Part shown: one piece after another, positions 48,981-58,544 of the stretch
Position numbering within the stretch: position 1 is the stretch's first letter
Layout: every line of letters begins with the position of its first letter
Assembly: GCA_022393335.1 (NCBI GenBank)
Contig: JAJEKB010019918.1
Coordinates: 290,165-354,164, forward strand
Reading direction: 5' to 3'
DNA: 64,000 nt
From: Macrotrachela quadricornifera
Taxonomy: Eukaryota; Rotifera; Eurotatoria; Philodinida; Philodinidae
Made by a program: the position numbers and the translations under genes
The notes under the pieces: model-generated
The model's input: only the letters and a program-made list of their open reading frames with translations
Told to the model about the DNA's origin: nothing
Database searches by the model: none

Positions 48981-49510
48981 CATTGTCTTTTTTCATTTAA
49001 CACATTCGACCCGATAAATTCCACCAGTGGGATCCATAGTGACTGACAGAATTTTGCATTTCGTATTTCGATCTGTAAAGATGTTTTATTAAGAAAGTAA
49101 ACTATACCAAAAGATGCAGCGTGAAAAACTCAACAATCTGGAAAGTAAAGCTTATTTGAATTTTCGTACTTTTTGTCTTCAAAAAACCAAAATTCCGTTT
49201 AATGATATTTTGTTGGAAAGTAGCGTAGCCCACCGGTGGGCCATGACGGGTCGAATGTATTAACAATATGAATGTTGCCATTATTTCATTTGGATTCATT
49301 GTATCAACCTTTTCTTTATAAATATGTGCCAATAAACAATAGTTAAGCCATGGTTGACTCATAAAAGATCGAAGTGCAGTTTTTAATCGATTTAATGCAC
49401 TAAATGCTCTTTCTGTACTTGCAGTGGTAATAGGAACAGTTAGATAAAGTTTTATTAATTTATGAAACTGTTCAAACATTTGTTTACCAACATCGCATAA
49501 ATTTCAGTAG
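48981..49510 (-). pseudogene. hAT transposase C-terminus, split by a MITE
   Basis: Minus-strand coding from about 49510 includes LYLTVPITTASTERAFSALN, the hAT dimerisation signature, then LKTALRSFMSQPWLNYCLL and NPNEIMATFILL. It is broken at TTAA (49260-49263) by the piggyBac-type MITE. Beyond the MITE, from 48996 leftward, coding resumes as NEKRQCFFG and ends at a TAG near 48970. That is the usual short end of hAT/ZMYM-like transposases. The N-terminal zinc finger and catalytic region are missing. Confidence 0.8.
48997..49263. mobile_element. piggyBac-type MITE in a TTAA target
   Basis: TTAA is present on both sides (48997-49000 and 49260-49263). The ends are CACATTCGACCCG on the left and, reverse-complemented, TACATTCGACCCG on the right. 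Subterminal words (CCACCAGTGGGATCC and CCCACCGGTGGGCC) are themselves palindromic. It is about 260 bases and non-coding. The first seven bases after TTAA (CACATTC) equal those of the full piggyBac at 19153, which also has a CACCGGT word near its end, so a related transposase may have moved it. Confidence 0.85.
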
Positions 49511-52500
49511 TGTAATAATTGATAAGCTTATTCGACTATTCAACTATTCAACTGATAAATTCGGATATTCAGCTATCCAACTTTCAACTAATCTTGTGGT
49601 GATGGGCACCGTCACGTGATGCTACGGGGTGTCGCCTGCTGTTCCCTGAAAATTGACAATAGTTGAATGTCAGAATATTCGAATTTGAAAGTTGAATAGT
49701 TGAAACGTCTTTTCGGCTTTTACATGTATGCAACAATAGTAAATAATGCTTCCTGAACTAAAATTTAATATAAATAATCAGATTCTCAAATATTGTTCCC
49801 TTTTCTGAAAGAAATGGTTATAGAGTGTTTAAATACGCAGGCTAAAATGCTTAAAATTTGTCTGTCCGACCAAACCAATCAGAATTGAGTATTCGCTAAA
49901 CTAATGAAAAAAAATCACTAATAGTTCTAAGAAAAAATTCGATACATAGGTTTTTGGTGTTGGAGAATTGATTGGTGATGTCAGTTTTTTAGAATCTTTT
50001 TGAGGTTGATTTTTTTACACAAAGAATGGGTTCTTTTGAGGAAAAATTTTTCTCATACAGCTCGACCAAAGGTAATTGGGGTCGAGTATTTAAATCGCCT
50101 GTACTTGTGCTATCTGTGTTTTTCAATATTGGTATCTTCCTTGTAGTTTACTTTTATGAGTATTATTAAATGCCCAACTAACAAATTTCGAATTCGATTC
50201 TTTTAATATTTCAGATTTGCCGTGAAAAATCTTGGATTTAAACATTAAGCTAAAATAAAGCCGATGAATGATCTAAAATATATATTAAAGAATTGTACTT
50301 CACGAAAAACGATTATACAAATTAGACTATTTCTCAATTCACCATATAAATATATCGTTCATTGTTATTTATCTTTTATCTGTCGATCAATTTATTCCGT
50401 TTTCTGAACGAAAGGGTTATACGGCCATAAATTTCTTTAAAGTTTGTCTGTCTGTCTACCTGTCCTAACCAATCAAAAAACAACAACAATTATATCAATA
50501 ATACTACAACGTAAAGTTCATGAAAACGTTCTTAGAAGGTTTTTGGCGTCGTGGAATTGAACGGTACCAATACTTTTTTTATAATTTTGTAAAAAATTTT
50601 TTTTACCACAAAAAAACTTATTTGTTTATAAAATTTGACCAACGCGTTTTTAAGGGCGAGGAATCAATTGGTGGGTTAGGTTTCGAAAGTTTGGAAATCT
50701 ACTACTTCGTCGACTGAAGGGAGATTGATACGAAAAAAACTGAAATGCGTTTGTTTGTTTGTGCCAGGTAAAGAGTCATCAAAACATGTTCTTAGAGAAA
50801 CCAACAATAAATCTCAACTTTGAAAAAATCGAATCTTAATGCTTCAACAAAGGTTTTCGAGGTCGAGGGATAGAATAATACGATAAATTTTTTAAATTTT
50901 TTAAATAATTTTTTTTACGAAATACCAATTTGTCTCATGGATTCGAGGAGAGGTCATATAACATAAAAGGAGTTTATAGTTATAGAGATATGCGCTCTTC
51001 TAAGGCTTCTCTGTATCATTCTGTATTCAAGTCAATCTGAAAACGTTGTCAGCTAGATTAATATCAAAAGCTTTTAATACTCTAGTTCAAAACTATATGA
51101 AGGCTAATGGAAGGTGAAGAATTCGCATCTGAAGTCAAATTTGTCGTTAGTAATAAGTTACCAAACAATTAGTAATTAGTTTTGCTTTTTTTCCTAAGAA
51201 GTTTGATCGAAGATGGTCAAAGATCAATAAATGAAAACTGAGTTGACTTGCCAAATAATTAATAGTAAATAATATAAACTGTCTCCAGTAATACTCTACC
51301 AAAGACAATTGACTACGAGAAATCGAAATCTAGAATTAGTTTTTCAATATTGATAGGTATTAAATAATGATAAATTAGTAAATCATCGTTTCTAACAAAA
51401 CTTGACTGTTTGTTATCGAGCATGAAAAATGTGAATTCGAAGTCAGTAAAAATGTTTGGGATCTATTTCTTAGCTTTCTTTGATGAACTGCTTGTTGTTT
51501 TAAGTTTGACTCACAGATATTCAAAGGTCGTGAATCTATTTTCGATATTAATTCTAATATAAACAGTTTTCTTTGCTGATTACTATATGTCAGATCTTTG
51601 AGTGAGATTTATACAAAAATATGTAATAAACGAAGTGACTGTTTGAAGTTCTGTTGTTAAATCTCCATACATATCAACTGTAAAATTGTATTCCAGAATA
51701 GGCGAAGCACTTTCCTAGAAAATATCCAGTAGCTTTTTGAGAAGAGTTTAAATAAGATGCATCCATTAACTTCAAAGTTGAACTAATATCGATCGATACA
51801 GTGGCATTATGTATACAAACGACTAGACGTCGATTTAAAAACTTTATCTTAAGTACAATAAGTGAGATTTGTGACACTTTGAGAAAATGGCGAACGATTC
51901 GATTCTTGAGGTGAAATATTTCTTTATTAGACATTTGACGTAAAAAAAAACCTAATCATTAAAAGACTTCTGAATCCTAATATGGTGTTATTTGCTTGAT
52001 GTTATTCCGAATTCTTGTTTACTTAGTTTCGGAGATTATGCGTTTTTTCTTATATCAGGAGATCGTAACGAATAAATGCTACGGAAAATTCCAATGAAAA
52101 GTTGGAGCGAAATGCTGTATTCCTGTTTTCTTGACTGAGATGTAAAGTCATATCAAAAAAATAATTTTGTGTGTGTGCTTGCTCAGGGTACTAGGTCAGA
52201 CTAAAGTAACTTAGCTGAAATTAATGGGAACGTTATGTTTTCTCTCAGTTTTTCATTATGAACTGTAGTTGAACTATAGTTCAGGTGATTCATGTCAGTA
52301 CTCTATCAATGCACCATAAAAGTCAAAAAATGTTATCTATAATGAGAAAATCATGGGTGGTTGATATTTTTGGTTTTAGAAATCATGAAATGTGGGAGAT
52401 TTATTCAAACTGAACCTGCTCTAGCATTACATTTCTTGACCATTTATCTATCAATAATTCTCGAAATAGCTAGAATGAATTCAATCGAGGGTTATGCGAG

Positions 52501-52606
52501 TCACCTGTGACAAGCGTTACTTATATCTTAGGATAAGATGAAGGAAAAAATTTGAAATTTTCGCAATAAACTATTCTCACTAGGACTTATCTGTGTAAAG
52601 TTTCAA
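49511..52606. other. Non-coding region with three diverged repeats
   Basis: Segments at about 49800-50000, 50400-50620 and 50735-50930 share an order of words. The first is a TTTCTGAAMGAAAKGGTTATA start (clear in the first two). TTTGTCTGTC or TTTGTTTGTTTGT comes next, then GTTCTTAGA, then AGGTTTTTGGNGTCG or AGGTTTTCGAGGTCG, followed by GGAATTGA or GGGATAGA. They look like aged copies of one dispersed repeat about 200 bases long. Nothing else is recognised to 52606; the 86-codon frame at 51674-51934 (-) is unsupported. Confidence 0.4.
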
Positions 52607-52968
52607 GTCGAAACCAGAGTTGCCACCTCTTCTGCTTTTAGCAGAAAAATTCTGCTTTTTGAAGGTTTTTCTGCTTTTTTTCTGCCGTTTCTGCTTTGTG
52701 AGCGTTTTTCTGCTTTTTTAAATATTTTATTGTTTACATTTTTAACCAACATTTTTCTTTCCAAAGATCTTTTCTTTCATAATTATAACAAAAATTGTGA
52801 CCGTACTTACCGAAGATGTATTGAGAATAAATAATGCCCAATAAGGATAAGAACTTTTCTTTTACAAAAACCCCACAAAATCGAAGACAATTTTATGGAG
52901 AATTACTTAAATTGATTTCATTTAGCCATGCATACAACCAAACAGACTGATCGATACTCAGGGTCGTA

Positions 52969-53124
52969 CCTTGGTCTCAGAGGCAGAAAGGCGCAAAGTC
53001 TTCATTCGTGTAGATTCAACATCAAAACATCCCTGAAAACACAATTTTTTGACCAAAGCAAAAATAATATTTTCAGAAGCAGGGGTGCAGCGCCCTACAC
53101 GGTCCCTCCTAGTTACTCCCGTGC
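52969..53124. repeat. Possible nested small hAT MITE
   Basis: This GC-richer segment starts CAGGGTCGTACCTTGG and ends CCTCCTAGTTACTCCCGTG, an imperfect inversion. Flanking octamers are TCGATACT and CCGAAACT (6 of 8 alike). It may be a small hAT-type insertion inside the larger element. The evidence is weak. Confidence 0.3.
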
Positions 53125-53447
53125 CGAAACTGAACCTTTCACTTTCATCGTTGGCCTGTTCGATTCTATACATGACTAACCGAATTTAAGTCGAACGATT
53201 CTCAAAAGAAATCTTATAGAATTTCGGGAATTCTGGGAAAAGAAAATCTTTCATCTCTGTTATGGAATCTTCAGTCTCGACATATTTCTAATAGTTACTG
53301 GTGTTCTTGTTTTATTCTAAATGACAATAACTCAATAGTAAACAAAATTCTCATATCCAACCGGTTATGAATGTTTATATTTTCCCTCACTTCAATCATC
53401 AAATTTTAAAAAGTTCATATGCTTCGTATATGTTTTTACCATCCTGC

Positions 53448-53535
53448 AGCAATGCTTATGTTGACTCAGCATTCTCAGAATTGAAACATTTATCATATAA
53501 TAAATGGAATTGTACGAGAAGAAAACTTATATCAC
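53448..53535 (+). pseudogene. hAT dimerisation-domain relic
   Basis: A plus-strand frame reads SNAYVDSAFSELKHL followed by a basic stretch (CTRRKLIS). This corresponds to the N-A-x-V-E-R-x-F-S motif of the hAT C-terminal domain. No longer open frame surrounds it, so the internal transposase has decayed. Confidence 0.55.
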
Positions 53536-53943
53536 GGAAGTAAAAATACGTTTAGTTTTCTCCTTATCACACCTAAGATGCGTAAATATCTATCAGATAA
53601 TTAAGATTTATTAAAAGCTATTAAATCAAATGGAAAATATGTAGTCAAAAGAAAATGTGTCCAATAATCCTATTCGCCAATTAAGTAGGTCTATTTCTTG
53701 ATCTTGTATAACTCTATTTTTTATCGATTTACTATTTTCTTGATTTTGTACAATAAAAATGAGAATTTAATGTAAAATTTCTTAATTAATACACTGGAAC
53801 AAGTTTAAAAATCGTTTATGTCACAAAAAATAGGCTTTCTGTTTTCTTTCTGCTTTTCGATGATGAAATTTCTGCCATTTTCTGCTATTTATGAATTGTT
53901 TTCTGCTTTTTGGACTTTAGAAGGTGGCAACACTGGTCGAAAC

Positions 53944-56881
53944 TGGAAATTCTGTTTTTCTTGTGTTCCTGAGGAGAATTACGAGATTCGACGAAAAATA
54001 CTCTAAAAATACAATATCATCGCTTTAACAACCTATTAGCTCGACGTAAAAAAGCGGTTGAACAATCTTGTGAGTTCTCTCGTACGAACAATTCTACATC
54101 TACTATTATATTGTTTTAATATTAATCGTGATAATGACGATTCTAATGATCAAAATGAAATGAGCAATATTATTGCCAAGAATAATATTCATGCTGTCGA
54201 TAATCTATGTTACTACTGATTAGCCACCCTCACCCTCACCCTTGTTCTTCAAATGAACTGAAATTTTGCTTACTAGTATACATCAATGAAAGACATTTTA
54301 GTTCATATAATCAATAACACTATTTTCATGAAAAATAACATCATAAATTGATTCTAATAATAAAATAAAATCATATTAGAATATTTTCTGAGTATTAAAT
54401 CTGATCAAAATTATTTTTCCGTGGAGTAAGTGCAGAACAACATAATCTCGTATATTTCAATGCAAATAAATAAAAGAATTAAGACACAATATAGCAAAAA
54501 ATTACAAACTTTTACAATGACTATATGAAAGTACAAAGAAGTATTTGTACATTTCTCAGTAAACTCTTATATGAATATAAACTGATAAGAGATTATTTGT
54601 TTGAGTATTGTCATGTGTACATTTAATCTAAATATAAGATATAGCTATTGATCTATTAAAAAGAATATAAAAAAAATTGTTACACTTATTTTGTTAGATA
54701 AAAACTTTGAAGAATAAATTTTCTTTTTGATAATTTATTTATAATATAGAGCAAGTTTTTCATTTATTTCGGATAATGAAAATGAAAAGAAAAAAAACAA
54801 ACTAATCTTTCATATATTTATTAAGAAATAATATAATTAAGTAAATATTTGGATTTTACATGAATCATATATAAAACATATTCATTTTGAATAACTTACA
54901 AAAAAATAATTTCTTTTATACTTAGTAATTTTATCGATATTTTAGTTGTATTCATGGGCTTTTTTCTAAAACTTAATGTAATAATTATTATTGAGAATAT
55001 AAAATAGAAAATATCGAAATATTTTGTTTTCATGTTAAAATAAATATTTCATTGTTGTCACTTTTTATAGATGTAATTATATATAAATGAATATTTCAAT
55101 TCATCATGATAATGTAGTTAAAAAAAATTCGTATTAGAAATATTCAAACCTTTTAAATGCTTATAAACAAATTTACATTCGATCTTCAATAATAATACTT
55201 CTGCTCTGTAATCAGTTCTGCACGTGGCTATGTTATATATTGAAAAAGAAAGAAGTAAAAATGTATGAATTTTGATCAAAGAACGAAATGTCAATATTAC
55301 AACTGAATTTTGCAATCGGTGAAAAAAAAACTGAAAGAGAAAATAAAAATAACGAAACAGTTGATTAACAAACACATCATTTCTTTTTTGTACGTTTTAT
55401 TAAACAGAATAACGAAACAACAGTAAAAAGATTGAAGGTAAATACCAATTGATTCTTTTTTTTCATTAAAAGAATGTCTTTCAAATGTATATATTTAGTT
55501 CTTGTTAGTAATGTATCATAAATGGATTTTTACTTTAGATTTGTTTTCAGTTATTTATCAATTAATTTGAAAAAGAAAAAAATTAATTTGCTTCGTTGAT
55601 CATTTTTTGTTTTCTTTCAATAAGATTTTTCTGATTAATTTCTGTAACTTTAAATTTAGTCATTTATTTTTGACTTGATAAGACTTAGAAAAATGTTGAA
55701 AGTATGAATAATACGTAGTAGTATCTATGTATAAAGAAGAATGTTTGTCTATTCGCCGTGCATTCAATCCCTGTAATAGCTAGTATTACGAAACTTCCCC
55801 TGGTATTTCCCCAGAGGAAAGTCGAGAGGGAGGTTAGGGTGATTATCAATGGGTGTGGGTGAAGCTTCACCCAGTTTATGATAATCGGTTCGTTATGCAT
55901 TCAGTTTCTGAAATAGGTAGCGACACAAAACTTTCCGTGGTAGACGTACACAGTGCCCAAACGTTCGAGCTTGGGCTCGGTCATTTTTACTCTATTGTTA
56001 ATAAGACATAGAAATAAGCCAGAAGAAAACATGTCAGAGATGACTATTGTAAGTCTCAATATAATGAGATTATTGATCCACAAAATGAAGGATTTCAGAC
56101 GTCTGTAAAAAAAAAACTGGCGATGTTCAGAAATATTCAAGCCCGAGTCCAAGCTTTAGGACGTTTTCATGATTGATTGTATATCTTTAAAAAACGCTTG
56201 GAGAATTATATCGATGGTCGATCCAGTCTGAGTTTGTTGGATTGGTACCGAGCACAAACTCGAACTAGTCGGGCCGCACTTCGAGCTATAGTTTGGGCTC
56301 CGTGTATTCCTATTTCATGGCATTTTGTTAGATTTAGAAGAAGATCAAGAGGAGGTCAGTGTGACCAATAGAAGTAGAGGATGAGATTGGGTGAAATTTC
56401 ATCCAGATAAAATATACTGTAATTTTTATCGATTTTTCTGAAACTATGAAGAACTCAACTAAATTTCAAACTATCTTCTCTCCGTTCACACCTCTTTGTG
56501 CTGTCTTTGGGTCAAGAGCTATCGACTGATTGAAAACTTCGACTTCGGCGGTGGGTGCTACATGACTTCATTATGGAAATATCACAATGTACCTCGCATA
56601 CGAAAAGTCCAACCAGGCAGCTGTTTTGCCAATAAGTCAAGAATGAACGAAGATAAAACTGAGATTTTCATGAGGGCACGAAAGAGATACTAAGATATGC
56701 GAGTACGTCTAAACTTGGTTAGCCTATTTGTTGATCGATCGAATTCTAACATAGTTTCATATTTATTAATATTCTTTTAGTCGAATTTTCAACAAGAATG
56801 TTTGGAAACGAGAATAACAGTTTACGAAGAGACTTTCACTCTCTAAATTAATGTAGAAATGATTAAGATAGAGATAGACAA
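53944..56881. other. AT-rich non-coding region with a small inverted repeat
   Basis: At 54010-54225 two short protein-like scraps (FNNLLARRKKAVEQS and DNDDSNDQNEMSNIIAK) are followed by a CCCTCA run at 54231-54247; they could be the remains of a last exon, but no family is evident. An imperfect inverted repeat lies at 55958-55980 (CGTTCGAGCTTGGGCTCGG) and 56143-56163 (CCGAGTCCAAGCTTTAGGACG), with a related word at 56285-56302. No gene is supported. Confidence 0.35.
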
Positions 56882-57247
56882 GAAGAAGAATACACCGCCT
56901 TTCGGCTACCTTTCAGTATAGGGTGATGTCCAAGGACATTTTCATTGGCCCGATATTTTTCCTACAACTATTGCTAGCTGTAGCTCTGGACAGAAGGCCT
57001 GCCTGACGCAGAGTCCTTCTCGCTCAATTACTTGAGCTTCCCATACACACTGACTAACCACATACCAGCTATAGAAGCTTTTATGGTATGTCAACAATGC
57101 AATCAGCGTGCTAACGGATGGGTGATCCGAGACAAACAGCCGTTAGTGACTTGTCCAGGGTCATTCCATGACTGGTAGCACTGAGGTTTGAACACAGTAC
57201 CTTGTGGATATGTGTCGAACAACGTAACCACTCAGCCATGGCGGCGA
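56882..57247 (-). mobile_element. tRNA-derived SINE
   Basis: It lies on the minus strand. The head contains an A box TGGCTGAGTGGTTA (57238-57225) and a B box TGTTCAAACCTC (57194-57183), 30 bases apart, as in the internal RNA polymerase III promoter of Ser/Leu-type tRNAs. The body of about 300 bases is unrelated to tRNA, and the 3' end has a short TTCTTCTTC tail. An exact 11-base duplication, GAGATAGACAA, flanks it at 56871-56881 and 57248-57258, showing target-primed insertion. It is GC-richer than the surroundings. The partner LINE cannot be named. Confidence 0.85.
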
Positions 57248-57369
57248 GAGATAGACAAAGTAGTCTTGGAACCCAAGTTTCTTGTAAAGATCTAACTAGG
57301 ACTGGGCTGAGAGCAGGTCCCGCGCGAGGGCCCTAGGTTGGGGGGGGGGGTGCAAGACTTCTGAGGTAG

Positions 57370-57830
57370 TCTGATTGAAGAAAGCAAAATGTTTTTTTCG
57401 CATCAGACTTAGTATTAATCTTTATCGTACAATCTGAAATGCAATATTTCTCGCGGAGCGAAAACTTTTTGCAACTTTCTTAGAAAATTCGACTGTATCT
57501 GGTAAATTCTCAATAAAACAACCAGTATATGACGTAAGAAACTTGCTCAATACTTCTGCCGTCGAAGGCGGCCGCTTTGGCAACGATTGTTCTCGACTAG
57601 GCTGTTTCGAAGGAAAAATAGACTAAAGTTAGAAGTTTTTATGAATTCACTGCGGTTACGCAGATGTTATTTTTCGCGAAGCGAAAACTTTTCTCATATC
57701 AGACTCATGAAAGACATTTCATTTTCTTATTTTTCTCGAAAGTAAAAAGTGTTGCTAAAACTCTTAGTCATTTCACTACCAAAGGCGACCACGCTAGCGA
57801 CGACTGCGCATAAATAAAGGTGTCCAGAAG
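57370..57830. repeat. Diverged tandem duplication, GC-richer
   Basis: Two units of roughly 220 bases share ordered words. The first has TTTCTCGCGGAGCGAAAACT (57448-57467), later GTCGAAGGCGGCCGCTTTGG (57561-57580). The second has TTTTTCGCGAAGCGAAAACT (57671-57690), later ACCAAAGGCGACCACGCTAG (57779-57798). A pure run of eleven Gs lies just upstream at about 57337-57347. No open frame spans it. The origin is unknown. Confidence 0.5.
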
Positions 57831-58544
57831 GTAGGATGCAGTAAAGTATACCATGAAAACAAGAAGATCAGAGTTATTTTTAAGGCGAGTATGCCCATGC
57901 GGCTACTTCTTCATGAAGAGAAGAATTCTAATATTACCACTAGTTGAGTTTTTCGATAACAACAATCAGCCTCTAGTTATGTTGCGTGTTGCAGAAATAT
58001 TGGTTCGGTTGAGGAAAGAAATCGTGCTGTAACGCAAAAAATCTTTCGATATCTTTCTTATCCAACACGAAAGTATCAGCATGGTGCAACATACATAGAA
58101 ACTTTCTTCCTAAAATATTACTTCGTTACAAAGCAATCATTGTTACAACAAAAAAGTTTTCTTAGAATATGCATGAAAACTTCATATGCAATATATGATC
58201 CTAAATATCTTGTCATGAATTTTTAAAAAATAATATGATGACTGATTTTTTAGAGACAAGGTATGACATTCTTTGTACTATCGATTGTTAAGACATACGG
58301 AGAATGGTAGTTCTCATTGTTCATTTTATCAATTTTTGTGCTTAAATATTCTTCTCGTCAATATGATGAACAGATTATCGGAAAGGAAAAAATATTTCGT
58401 ATCCATATCTTTCTTTAGAGAGAGAATACTAATAATAATTTTTTTTGTATAGTTTTTTCTGTAGTTCTGTAAATTCAAAGCATCTTTATCAAATATTTCA
58501 GATTGAAAATTATTACACTTGTAACAGAATATAAAGCACGCACA
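57831..58544. other. 5' flank of the ART gene
   Basis: AT-rich. A pyrimidine-rich tract ending ATATTTCAG at 58493-58501 could be the acceptor of a 5' UTR intron just before the ART start codon. No upstream coding exon is recognisable. Confidence 0.35.

Larger units (their letters stand above)
52607..53943 (+). mobile_element. Non-autonomous hAT element with 8-bp duplication
   Basis: GTCGAAAC is repeated exactly at 52607-52614 and 53936-53943. The element between (52615-53935, 1321 bases) begins CAGAGTTGCCACCTCTTCTG and its reverse-complemented right end is CAGTGTTGCCACCTTCTAAA, the C-A-G-N-G-T-T-G-C-C form typical of hAT ends. Both subterminal regions contain many copies of TTCTGCTTTT and close variants (about six on the left, four on the right). 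Inside is a hAT transposase relic at 53448. Another small repeat may be nested at 52969-53124. Confidence 0.88.

Noticed and set aside
52928..53179. Opposing 83- and 71-codon frames inside the hAT element
   Set aside because: Non-coding GC-richer repeat sequence; neither frame has start context or family features.
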